From: Eubacterium sp.
GTDB taxonomy: Bacteria; Bacillota; Clostridia; Lachnospirales; Lachnospiraceae
Length of the DNA stretch: 64,000 nucleotides
Reading direction: 5' to 3'
NCBI GenBank assembly: GCA_024698585.1
Contig: JAILRB010000056.1
Coordinates: 1 to 64,000, forward strand
The position numbers were made by a program, and so were the translations under genes. Below the pieces are notes generated by a model. That model saw only the letters and a program-made list of their open reading frames with translations. It was not told where the DNA came from and ran no database searches. Positions within the stretch are counted from its first letter, which is position 1; each line of letters begins with the position of its first letter. This document shows, piece after piece, positions 8,214 through 17,221 of the stretch.

Positions 8214-9144
8214 ATATGTTGAAGTTGCAGAGCAGGTTGGAAAGAAAAAATTCACTGACAGAAATGGCTTCCACGTATTCGTATTATTTTTACCATACGG
8301 ATTATTATTCTTTACATTTATTTTCTTACCTATCGTAATAGGTATGGGATTATCATTTACATATTTTGATGTTATAAACACTCCGACATTTGCAGGAATG
8401 AATAACTACATTACATTGCTGACAGGTGATGAAGTGTTTATGAAATATGTATTACCGAACACGATTCTATACGCAATCGTCGTAGGTATCGGAGGATATA
8501 TTTTATCCTTCCTTATGGCATGGATTTTGGCACAGGTTACACCGCGTGCCAGAACAATCTATGCATTGTGCATGTACATTCCGTCCATGTCAGGTCAGTT
8601 ATTTATTCAGTATGTATGGAAGTTAATCTTCTCTGGTGACCAGAGTGGTATCGCAAATGCATACTTAATGAAACTGGGATTGATTAGTCAGCCGGTACAG
8701 TGGTTGATTTCATCAGATTACTTTATGGCGATTATGATTTTCGTATCCTTATGGTCATCCATGGGTATCGGATTCTTGTCAATGCTTTCCGGTATCATGA
8801 ATATCGACCAGGAATTATATGAAGCTGCATACGTTGACGGAATCAAGAACAGAGCGCAGGAAATTATTTATATTACAATTCCATCTATGAAACCGCAGAT
8901 GTTATTCGGTGCGGTAATGTCCATCGTAGGTGCGTTCAACATGGGCTGGCTCGGTGTTGCTTTGGCAGGTGCAAACCCAACACCGGATTATTCCGGACAG
9001 TTGATCGCGAACCATATCGACGACTATGCCTTTGTACGATATGAAATGGGTTATGCTTCTGCAGTTTCCGTTTCATTACTGGTATTGGTATGGATTTGTA
9101 GTAAAGTAGCCAATAAGTTATTTACAGAAAAAGACGAATATTAG
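8200..9144 (+). CDS. Sugar ABC transporter permease, MalF/UgpA type
   Basis: A 314-residue inner-membrane permease with six hydrophobic segments. The ATPase-contact (EAA) loop is visible as EAAYVDGIKNRAQEII, about residues 207-222. The start overlaps the upstream gene by 14 bases, with GGAGG inside that gene. It pairs with the permease at 9161. No ATP-binding subunit is encoded anywhere in the window, so the pair probably uses a shared ATPase of the MsmX/MsiK kind encoded elsewhere, as is common for sugar importers in Firmicutes. Confidence 0.92.
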   Translation: MAASKYVEVAEQVGKKKFTDRNGFHVFVLFLPYGLLFFTFIFLPIVIGMGLSFTYFDVINTPTFAGMNNYITLLTGDEVFMKYVLPNTILYAIVVGIGGYILSFLMAWILAQVTPRARTIYALCMYIPSMSGQLFIQYVWKLIFSGDQSGIANAYLMKLGLISQPVQWLISSDYFMAIMIFVSLWSSMGIGFLSMLSGIMNIDQELYEAAYVDGIKNRAQEIIYITIPSMKPQMLFGAVMSIVGAFNMGWLGVALAGANPTPDYSGQLIANHIDDYAFVRYEMGYASAVSVSLLVLVWICSKVANKLFTEKDEY

Positions 9145-9160
9145 GAAGGAGGATATAAAA

Positions 9161-10030
9161 ATGGCAAATTTTCAGGGCAATAGAATTAACCCAAGTAGAT
9201 TTTCCAGGGGACAGATTAAGTTTCACGTGATTGCATTACCATTGTCAATCTTGATGCTTATTCCGGTTATATTCCTCTTCAGTAATGCGTTTAAACCGCT
9301 GGGAGAATTATTTAGATTCCCTCCATCGATATTCGTTTATAACCCAACCTTGGATAACTTTAGAAACTTATTAAACTTAGCAGGTTCTACAGGAATTCCA
9401 ATGTCAAGATATTTCTTGAACACATTGTTTGTTACTGTATTAACTGTAATCTTAAATATTATTATTTCCATTATGGGTGCTTATGTATTCTCTAAGAAGA
9501 AATTTAGAATCAAAGGCGCTTTATGGGAAATTAACCAGGCAGCTTTGATGTTTATCGCTACAGCCGTTGCGATTCCAAGATACTTAATCATTGTAAACAT
9601 TGGAGCATACAACACATGGTTTGCACATATCCTTCCGTTGATTGCCGCACCGGTTGTTTTATTCTTGGTAAAACAGTTCGTTGATGGTATTCCGGATGCG
9701 TTAATTGAAGCAGCCGTTGTGGATGGGGCAGGAGATGCCATCATCTTAAGAAAAATCATTATCCCACTTGCAAAACCGGCTCTTGCTACATCAGTCGTGT
9801 TAACATTCCAGCAGGTATGGGGAAATGTGGAAAGTTCAAACAATTACATTACTAGTGAATCATTAAGAACATTGACATATTATGTAAACTCAGTAGGAAC
9901 GAACAATGCTGTGGCAGCTGCAGGTATGATGGCAGCAGCACAGTTGGTAATGTTTATTCCAAACCTCATTATCTTTATCTCAATGCAGTCTAAGGTAATG
10001 AACACAATGAGTCATTCAGGTATTAAGTAA
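9161..10030 (+). CDS. Sugar ABC transporter permease, MalG/UgpE type
   Basis: A 289-residue permease that pairs with the one at 8200. It shows the binding-protein-dependent transport fold with an EAA loop (EAAVVDGAGDAIILRKIIIP) near residues 185-204. It starts 16 bases after the upstream stop with an AGGAGG site. Part of the same operon. The first segment (RFSRGQIKFHVIALPLS) is a normal MalG-like N terminus. Confidence 0.92.
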   Translation: MANFQGNRINPSRFSRGQIKFHVIALPLSILMLIPVIFLFSNAFKPLGELFRFPPSIFVYNPTLDNFRNLLNLAGSTGIPMSRYFLNTLFVTVLTVILNIIISIMGAYVFSKKKFRIKGALWEINQAALMFIATAVAIPRYLIIVNIGAYNTWFAHILPLIAAPVVLFLVKQFVDGIPDALIEAAVVDGAGDAIILRKIIIPLAKPALATSVVLTFQQVWGNVESSNNYITSESLRTLTYYVNSVGTNNAVAAAGMMAAAQLVMFIPNLIIFISMQSKVMNTMSHSGIK

Positions 10031-10041
10031 GGAGGCAGTCG

Positions 10042-12144
10042 ATGAAAAAAGGAATGAAAAAATCATTAGTGCTGCTTCTGGCACTAACGTTTACAATGTT
10101 ATCTGTGTTGACTGTAGCTGCATCGCAGGCAACAAGTTATTCCTATACATTAGATGATGAAGGGGAATATGTGAGAACACAGGACGCGTACCTTCCTGAC
10201 AGAACAATTACTTCTTTAGGATTAAGTGATCCGGAAGATATGTTAATTGAGCAGAATGCAAAGGGAGAAAACATCCTTATTGTTGCGGACACAGGACATA
10301 AAAGAATTTTGATTTATAACTTGGATACAGAAAAAATAATCAATACTATTGAAGCATTTTCTGTATCCGGTCAGGAGACAAGATTCTCTTCTCCAAAGGG
10401 AATTTACCTGACAGCAAAAGGAGATTTATACGTAGCGGATTCCGCTGCAAAGACAGTTTATCGTTTTAAGAAACAGAACGATAATTATGATTTCTTCTTT
10501 ACAAGACAGTATGACAGACCAACAGCTCCTATCTTTGATGAATCCGCTTCATCAAACTATGAGCCAAGTAAGGTCGCAATCGATAGTGGTGAAAACCTTT
10601 ACATTGTTTCAGAAGGTAACTACAACGGTATTATCCAGTTAGCAAACTCCGGAGAATTCCTTGGTTACTTCGCAGCAAACCTTACAAAGTTAACACCACA
10701 GCAGGCGTTCTTGAAATTAATCTACACAAGAGAACAGGAAGAAAAGTCAGAAGTGTTGAATACACTTCCATCAACATTCTCAAATGTATATGTAGATCAT
10801 GCCGGAGCTGCTTATTCTGTAAGTATGGGTACCGGAGATAACCTGTTAAAGAAACATAGTACAGATGGTTCAAACCTCTATAAATCTGTTGTTTGTTCAG
10901 GAAACATGACTGATGTTACAGCAGATGATGACGGTATTGTTTATACTTCTGACGTACGTGGTTACATCAATGTTTATACGCGTGATGGAGAACTTATCTT
11001 CAGCATGGGTGAAGCAGTTCAGGGAATGGATATTTCCGGATTGTTCTCAAGCTTGACAACCATTGCAGTAGATAATAAAGGAAATATCTGGACAGCAGAT
11101 GGAGAAAAGGGATATATTCAGTCATTTGTTCCAACAGAATATGCAGAAACAATTTTCAAGGCATTAAAGGAATATGAAAGTGGTGATTATGATGCAGCCA
11201 TGGAAGACTGGAATACAGTACTTCGTCTGAACCAGATGTCTGTATTAGCACATAACGGTGTTGCGAAAGCTTATTACAATGATGAAGATTACGAACCGGC
11301 TATGGAACATTTTGAAATTGCCGGAAACAGAGATGGTTATTCCAATGCATTCTGGGAAGTACGAAATGTAGTTCTGAAGAAGTACATTGGACCATTCTTA
11401 CTTGCACTTGTAATCTTGTTCATTTTGAAAGTCTTAATTGGAGTAATCGACAGAAATGACGTAATTCCAAGAAAGAAGAAAGCGCTGGGCGAGAAATTAA
11501 AGAACGTTCCGGTTCTTGGAGAAATTGGATATGCATTTAAGTGTGCAAGACATCCGATTGAAAGATATTACGATATCCGTGTTGGAAAGAACGGTTCCAT
11601 GATTGCAGCAACAGTTATTTACATCGTATTCTTTGGTGTATATATGCTGTATCAGACCGGGAAGGGATTCATTTATCAGTACACAGATGTTGAAGATATG
11701 GACATGGGAGCCGTAGTTATCGGTTTCTTTGCAATCCTGATTCTGTTTATTGTATGTAACTTCCTTGTTACATCTATCACAGATGGTGACGGAACATTAA
11801 AACAGGTATATATGATTCCGGCTTATGGTGTAATGCCTGCAATGTTTGCAATGTTGGCAACCATCGGATTATCTTATGTACTTACCTATAATGAAGCATT
11901 TATTTTGACAGTTATTATGATTGTTGGTGTGGGCTGGTCTATCGCAGTTATTTTTGAAGGACTGGCAACCGTACATGATTATGATTTTAGCCATACGGTA
12001 TTAAGTTTGATCATTACATTTGTATTTATGCTGATTGCCGCAATTGTAGTATTGGTAGTAATTATCATGTGGGAACAGTTATATGACTTTATTTTAACGG
12101 TAGGAAAGGAGATTGTAAGAAATGTTACAGAATCAGAAAGTTAA
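10042..12144 (+). CDS. Membrane protein with extracytoplasmic beta-propeller, TPR and Yip1-like domains
   Basis: A 700-residue protein. After a signal peptide (residues 1-30) come NHL-like propeller repeats to about residue 370 (ENILIVADTGHKRIL, GIYLTAKGDLYVADS, TIAVDNKGNIWTADG). Next is a short TPR-like stretch (YESGDYDAAMEDWNTVLRLN), one helix near residue 450, and a C-terminal Yip1-like membrane domain of four or five helices (about 500-690). It lies between two permease pairs and overlaps the next gene by 23 bases, so it probably works with the importer. Related propeller/Yip1 proteins often sit in sugar ABC loci of Firmicutes, but their role is not established to my knowledge. A scaffold or accessory role is inference. 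Confidence 0.75.
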   Translation: MKKGMKKSLVLLLALTFTMLSVLTVAASQATSYSYTLDDEGEYVRTQDAYLPDRTITSLGLSDPEDMLIEQNAKGENILIVADTGHKRILIYNLDTEKIINTIEAFSVSGQETRFSSPKGIYLTAKGDLYVADSAAKTVYRFKKQNDNYDFFFTRQYDRPTAPIFDESASSNYEPSKVAIDSGENLYIVSEGNYNGIIQLANSGEFLGYFAANLTKLTPQQAFLKLIYTREQEEKSEVLNTLPSTFSNVYVDHAGAAYSVSMGTGDNLLKKHSTDGSNLYKSVVCSGNMTDVTADDDGIVYTSDVRGYINVYTRDGELIFSMGEAVQGMDISGLFSSLTTIAVDNKGNIWTADGEKGYIQSFVPTEYAETIFKALKEYESGDYDAAMEDWNTVLRLNQMSVLAHNGVAKAYYNDEDYEPAMEHFEIAGNRDGYSNAFWEVRNVVLKKYIGPFLLALVILFILKVLIGVIDRNDVIPRKKKALGEKLKNVPVLGEIGYAFKCARHPIERYYDIRVGKNGSMIAATVIYIVFFGVYMLYQTGKGFIYQYTDVEDMDMGAVVIGFFAILILFIVCNFLVTSITDGDGTLKQVYMIPAYGVMPAMFAMLATIGLSYVLTYNEAFILTVIMIVGVGWSIAVIFEGLATVHDYDFSHTVLSLIITFVFMLIAAIVVLVVIIMWEQLYDFILTVGKEIVRNVTESES

Positions 12145-14821
12145 GAAAATTAAACATATCTCTGTGGCAGTATTTGCATTTATGACTCTTTCTGTTGCCG
12201 TTGGTGTCGGTGCAGCATTTTTGAATACCAATAGAGATACAAGACCGGTACCGGAGCGGGTTGAATCCGCAATGGAATATACAGATGCTTACACAGAATT
12301 ATGTACAGTAGGTGATTATAAATATCTTTTCTTTGAAGAGAAAGATATTATTGCAGTAGAAAACGTAAAGACCGGCTGGGTTTGGAAAACTGGTTTGGAC
12401 GTTCCTTCCATTGATACTATCAAGGATGGAAGAAAGAAATTAAAGAGATGTCAGGAAGATATCTTGGCATTAAAGGGCAAAGCGAAAGTTTCCGACAAAG
12501 GAAAAACGGAAGACGAAGTTATTAAGGCAATCATTGAAAAGATTGAAAAAGGTGATGTGAAGATTGAATCAGACACCTATACAGGATTTACAGGATTTGC
12601 TAATAAGAACAATATGTCTCCGGTAGAATTGATGGACTTCATCGAATCGACAGATTCTTCATTCCAGTCTGATCAGTTCGTAGACTTTGCAAACTCCCTG
12701 ATTACCGTTGAGTATTATGAAGGTAGCGGTGACAACACAATGGTACAGAAGGCATCTTCCGCACCATGTGATGATGACACTGCATCCAGCTTGACTGTAG
12801 TAGATGAAAGCACACATAAATATAAATTACAGTGTGAATTTAAACTTGGAGCAAAGGCTGAAAAATTAGGAGTTAATGTTTATCTTACATTTAATGAAGA
12901 TGGAACAATCAACTTCCAAATCCCTAATAAAGAAATTTCCGGGGAGAATGCTAGAAAGAAGTTAAAAGATATTATTGTTGCACCATTCCTTGGAGCAAGC
13001 GGTGGTATTTTAAACTATTTCGATGGAAAAGGATATAACAAGGCGGAAATTCAGGATGTTACACCGGGTTATGTATTTGTACCGGATGGAAGTGGAGCAT
13101 TAATCCGTTTTGCAGCAAACAGTGCAACCTTTAATGAGTACAGTGGTGATGTATACGGTACTGATCCAGCTACAGCATTACACCATTACGCTCCGAACCA
13201 GGACGAAGGTGTATCCCAGAACGTAGTACCTTTAAAGAACCCTACAATGCCTGTTTATGGTATTTCACAGGGTGATGGCACACAGGCCGCATTTTTGGCA
13301 TATGCTGATTCCGGAGACGAATATATGAGCATTCATGTATTACCTGAATCTACTCAGCCAAAGCAGAATGCTTATACCTATGCTTATGCATCATTCCTGT
13401 ATAACAGCGAATATTATCAGGTTACCAACCAGCAGGGTGATGCTTATAGAAAAATCCAGGATAACATGAACGACTTTGATGTAGACTTTACAATTCATTT
13501 CTTATCCGGTGATGGAAGCGATGGAACACAATCTGCTGATTATGCCGGAATGGCAAAGGCATATCGTGAACACTTAATTGAAAAAGGTGTTCTTACTGAA
13601 GTTCAGCAGGGTTATGATAGCATTCCACTTCGAATTGATTTCTTAATGTCAGATTCCAAGAACGGTGTATTCTCTACAAAGGAAGTTGCCGTTACAACAG
13701 CAGATGATGTTAAGAGCATTTTAGAGCAGGTTAGTGACAATGGAATTTCAAATATTAACTCAGGATTAATTGGATGGCAGAGTGGCGGAGAAACATTATC
13801 AAAACCAAACAGCACAAGCTTCTCAAGCACAATTGGTTCTGAAGGAAACTTCTCAGATGTTATGGGTGCTCTGAAAGATAAGGGAATTGACGTTTCCTTC
13901 TCCAGAGAATTTGTAACAATCAATGAAGATATGATTTCATACTATAACAATGCTGCAAAGCACTTAAGCACACAGTATATGGAATTAGATCGTTCTGAAG
14001 TACTTCCATCAAACTGTCCGGTAACAGAATATGGCTACGCATTGCCAGAAAAGAGTGCCGAATGGTTGAAGGATTTATATGGCGATTTAGGTGACTTAAG
14101 TAATTCCATCACAATAGATGGTATTTCAAATAAGTTAATCAGTTCTTATACAAGTAATAAGACAAAGAGAACAACAGCAGTTGATACAATTAAGTTATAT
14201 CAGGATGCAGTAAAGGGCATTAAGGATAACGGAACAAAGATTAACATGGTAAATCCAAACAAATATATGTGGCAGTATACAGACAGATATCTTCAGTCAC
14301 CGATTGGAACATCTCAGTATGTATACGAAACAGATACTGTTCCATTCCTTCAGATGGTTCTTCATGGAACAATGGAAGTATATGCACCATATGCAAACTT
14401 CTCATTCTATTCCAACAATGATATGTTACGAATGATTGATTACAATGCGAGTCCATCCTTCGTTTTAACAAAGCAGCCATCATATCTCTTGTCTGCTACA
14501 GCATCAGCTGACTATTACTCAACAGAATATGAGCAGTATAAGGAATTAATTAACACAATTTATACAACAGTAAACAAACCATTGTCAGAGGTTGTTGATT
14601 ACAGCTGGGATTCCAGAACAGTATTTACCTGGGACGGAAGCAAGTTAGTTCAGAAACCGGATAATGGAGATGAAGCAACTGGTGGTGTTATTGCGAACCA
14701 GTATTCAAAAGATGGAACTATTAAAACAATTATTATTAACTACACAGATGAAGACATCGTGGTTAATGGTGTGACAATCGCAGCAACAAGTGCTGGAGTA
14801 GTTGAAGGAGGTGTTGAATAG
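12122..14821 (+). CDS. Exported DUF5696-like protein of the transporter locus
   Basis: An 899-residue protein with an N-terminal signal anchor (about residues 13-33) and a large extracytoplasmic part. The stretch PGYVFVPDGSGALIRF and the later barrel-like region (VPLRIDFLMSDSK, INSGLIGWQSGG) match my memory of DUF5696 proteins, which co-occur with sugar ABC permeases and propeller/Yip1 proteins in Firmicutes. The middle and C-terminal parts could be a degenerate glycosidase-type barrel, but no catalytic pair can be named from sequence alone. It overlaps the upstream gene by 23 bases and the next by one base (TAGTG), so expression is tightly coupled. Probable role: envelope-side handling of glucan for the importer (inference). 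Confidence 0.7.
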   Translation: MLQNQKVKKIKHISVAVFAFMTLSVAVGVGAAFLNTNRDTRPVPERVESAMEYTDAYTELCTVGDYKYLFFEEKDIIAVENVKTGWVWKTGLDVPSIDTIKDGRKKLKRCQEDILALKGKAKVSDKGKTEDEVIKAIIEKIEKGDVKIESDTYTGFTGFANKNNMSPVELMDFIESTDSSFQSDQFVDFANSLITVEYYEGSGDNTMVQKASSAPCDDDTASSLTVVDESTHKYKLQCEFKLGAKAEKLGVNVYLTFNEDGTINFQIPNKEISGENARKKLKDIIVAPFLGASGGILNYFDGKGYNKAEIQDVTPGYVFVPDGSGALIRFAANSATFNEYSGDVYGTDPATALHHYAPNQDEGVSQNVVPLKNPTMPVYGISQGDGTQAAFLAYADSGDEYMSIHVLPESTQPKQNAYTYAYASFLYNSEYYQVTNQQGDAYRKIQDNMNDFDVDFTIHFLSGDGSDGTQSADYAGMAKAYREHLIEKGVLTEVQQGYDSIPLRIDFLMSDSKNGVFSTKEVAVTTADDVKSILEQVSDNGISNINSGLIGWQSGGETLSKPNSTSFSSTIGSEGNFSDVMGALKDKGIDVSFSREFVTINEDMISYYNNAAKHLSTQYMELDRSEVLPSNCPVTEYGYALPEKSAEWLKDLYGDLGDLSNSITIDGISNKLISSYTSNKTKRTTAVDTIKLYQDAVKGIKDNGTKINMVNPNKYMWQYTDRYLQSPIGTSQYVYETDTVPFLQMVLHGTMEVYAPYANFSFYSNNDMLRMIDYNASPSFVLTKQPSYLLSATASADYYSTEYEQYKELINTIYTTVNKPLSEVVDYSWDSRTVFTWDGSKLVQKPDNGDEATGGVIANQYSKDGTIKTIIINYTDEDIVVNGVTIAATSAGVVEGGVE

Positions 14822-16188
14822 TGGATGAAAATCAGTTAACACCTAAGCAGCCAACTCAGTTAGATGATGCGGTTGAGAAGGTAGTAAGTAATTCAGAAGA
14901 AACAATTGGGGAAGCTACGAAAGTAGTGGAACCAATTGAAGAAACTGTAAAGGAATCAGTAGCGGAACCTGTAGTGGAAGTAGCAGAGGAAGTTGCAGAA
15001 GAACCTGTAGTAGAATCAGTTGCGGAAGAAACAGTTGTGGAAACAATTGCAGAGGAAACCGTACCGGAAGTTGAAGTCGAAGAGGAAAAAGTTGCAGAGG
15101 AACCAGTTGCAGAGGAACCAGTAGCGGAACCGGTAAAAGAAGAAAAGGCTTCAGCATCAAAAAAAGAAAAGAAAAAGAAGATGCGTACCTATCAGCAGAG
15201 ACAGGACAGAAATGGATATCTGTTTATGGCACCTTGGATTCTGGGATTCGTAATCTTCACATTGTACCCGTTCATTATGACAATCATCTTAAGTTTCAGT
15301 GCGGTAAGCTCTACTGCATGGGGCTACAAGAGAGAGTTCATTGGAGTGAAAAACTACATTAATGCGTTCGTCGGAAACCAGGAATTCCTGCCGGCATTGT
15401 TAGGATATCTTAGAATGATTATTCCATACACATTTATTGTAGTAGTATTATCATTTATTATCGCGTACCTGTTAAATAAGATTAATGTAGGAAAGGGAAT
15501 CTTAAGAACCATTTATTTCCTTCCGGTTATTATCATGTCAGGTCCGGTAATGCAGCAGTTATTAACAGCCCAGGGTAAGGCTGATGCTGCATCAGCAGCT
15601 GCAACAGCAGCAAAAACAACAACAAATGCATATTCCAATATTTTCATTATGCAGATTATTGAGAGTTATTCCAGACCTTTAGCAAACGGTTTGGCAGGAA
15701 TTTTCGATCAGCTTTCCGTAATTCTTTGGTTTACTGGTATTCCAATTGTATTATTTATCAATGGTTTACAGAAGATTAACCCAAGTATTTACGAAGCAGC
15801 GAAAATCGATTCCGCAAATGCATGGCAGATTATGTGGAAAATCACAATCCCGATGTTAAAGGGTGTCGGATTAATTATCACAGTCTTCACAGTGATTCAG
15901 TTGGGTATGTTTGATTCAATTAACCCAATGTACAAGTTGATTGAAGAAAAGACCGGTGACTTAAGCGCAGGACTTGGATTCGCAGCAACTTATGCATGGA
16001 TTTACAGTGTAATCGCTCTTTTGATTATCGGCATCATCTTCCTGTTATTTAAGGATAGAACTCCGAAGGATATTAAAGCCAGAAAGAAACAGGAAAAGAA
16101 ATTAAAGAAACTTGATAAGTATCAGAAGAGAAGATTGAAAGCTCAGAAGAGACATCAGGCAAAGGAGGCAAAGTTATATGGAAAATAA
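14821..16188 (+). CDS. Sugar ABC permease (MalF type) with long acidic cytoplasmic extension
   Basis: A 455-residue permease. The GTG start is chosen because a GGAGG site lies 9 bases before it and the stop of the upstream gene overlaps it (TAGTG); the nearby ATG is out of frame. Residues 1-115 are a low-complexity Val/Glu/Ala/Pro extension built from repeats such as VAEEPV, followed by a Lys-rich patch. Membrane segments start near residue 135. The EAA loop is YEAAKIDSANAWQIMWKITIP, near residues 322-342 (shown with the preceding Tyr). The extension should lie in the cytoplasm and is unusual for this family. It forms the second permease pair with the gene at 16178. Confidence 0.88.
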   Translation: MDENQLTPKQPTQLDDAVEKVVSNSEETIGEATKVVEPIEETVKESVAEPVVEVAEEVAEEPVVESVAEETVVETIAEETVPEVEVEEEKVAEEPVAEEPVAEPVKEEKASASKKEKKKKMRTYQQRQDRNGYLFMAPWILGFVIFTLYPFIMTIILSFSAVSSTAWGYKREFIGVKNYINAFVGNQEFLPALLGYLRMIIPYTFIVVVLSFIIAYLLNKINVGKGILRTIYFLPVIIMSGPVMQQLLTAQGKADAASAAATAAKTTTNAYSNIFIMQIIESYSRPLANGLAGIFDQLSVILWFTGIPIVLFINGLQKINPSIYEAAKIDSANAWQIMWKITIPMLKGVGLIITVFTVIQLGMFDSINPMYKLIEEKTGDLSAGLGFAATYAWIYSVIALLIIGIIFLLFKDRTPKDIKARKKQEKKLKKLDKYQKRRLKAQKRHQAKEAKLYGK

Positions 16189-17134
16189 AAATGAAGTGGC
16201 AAAGAAGCGTAGCCTTCCTTCATTGAAGAATATCAACTTTGCCAGATTAAAGAAATTAAAAGCAGTACAGTTTGTATCAAAATTTATGATTTATTTTGTA
16301 TTGATTTGTATCGGTTATGTATTTTTAAGTCCAATCTTTGAAATGCTTGCAAAGTCAATCATGAATGAAGCAGACTTGATTGATCCATCGATTACATGGA
16401 TTGCAAAAAATGTAACATTTGAGAACTTTAACAACGCAATTAAGCAGTTAGATGTTCCATCATCATTGATTAACTCAATCTGGTTCTCCGCATTATTGGC
16501 GGTTGGACAGACTTTTGTATCAGCAACTACAGGTTTTGCATTATCAAGATACACATTTAAGGGACGTAATATCTGGTATATCATGTTAATCTTAGCGTTT
16601 ATTTTACCGGTTCCATTACTTACTATCCCACGAGTTATGATGTTTACAGATTTAAATACATATACAGGTATTAACTTAATGAATTCCATCTGGCCGCAGT
16701 TCTTTATGGCACTGTTAGGTCAGGGAACTTACTCAACAATGTTGATTTTGATTTTCTATAACTTCTTCAATATGATTCCAAAATCATTAGATGAAGCTGC
16801 CATGATTGATGGTGCCGGTTCATTCCGTGTATTCTATCACGTAGCTATTAGATTATCATTATCTACCATTTTAGTAGTATTCTTATTCTCATTCGTATTT
16901 AACTGGAATGAGACTTATTCAACCAGTATCTTCTTAAGAGATGCGGTAGACTTATTACCTGGAAACTTAGCTGCCTTTGATAATGGAGCAGCAACAGGTG
17001 GAGCAAATGCACTGAATGAAGCGCAGCGTATGTCAGCGATCTTAATTTCCATCGCGCCGTTGTTAGTATTGTACTTATTCGTACAGAGACAGTTCATTCA
17101 GGGTATTGAAAATACCGGTATTACCGGTGAATAA
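16178..17134 (+). CDS. Sugar ABC transporter permease, MalG type
   Basis: A 318-residue permease that pairs with the one at 14821, overlapping it by 11 bases with GGAGG inside the upstream gene. EAA loop: DEAAMIDGAGSFRVFYHVAI. A basic N terminus (about 35 residues) precedes the first helix. Together with the upstream gene it could form a second importer or one with different substrate length. It also lacks a neighbouring ATPase. It is the last transporter gene before the secreted glucanases. Confidence 0.92.
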   Translation: MENKNEVAKKRSLPSLKNINFARLKKLKAVQFVSKFMIYFVLICIGYVFLSPIFEMLAKSIMNEADLIDPSITWIAKNVTFENFNNAIKQLDVPSSLINSIWFSALLAVGQTFVSATTGFALSRYTFKGRNIWYIMLILAFILPVPLLTIPRVMMFTDLNTYTGINLMNSIWPQFFMALLGQGTYSTMLILIFYNFFNMIPKSLDEAAMIDGAGSFRVFYHVAIRLSLSTILVVFLFSFVFNWNETYSTSIFLRDAVDLLPGNLAAFDNGAATGGANALNEAQRMSAILISIAPLLVLYLFVQRQFIQGIENTGITGE

Positions 17135-17145
17135 AATGTGTAGTC

Positions 17146-17170
17146 GGGCAAGGCACCGATGTGCCTGCCC
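17146..17170 (+). other. Hairpin without T-run between transporter and glucanase genes
   Basis: GGGCAAGGCAC and GTGCCTGCCC form a GC-rich stem with loop CGAT and one bulge, followed by ATAAAC rather than a T-run. It is more likely an mRNA 3'-end stabiliser or processing site than a terminator. Confidence 0.5.
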
Positions 17171-17221
17171 ATAAACACATCAGGAAACTTGTAAAAAATG
17201 AACAGAAAAAAGGAGAGTAAA

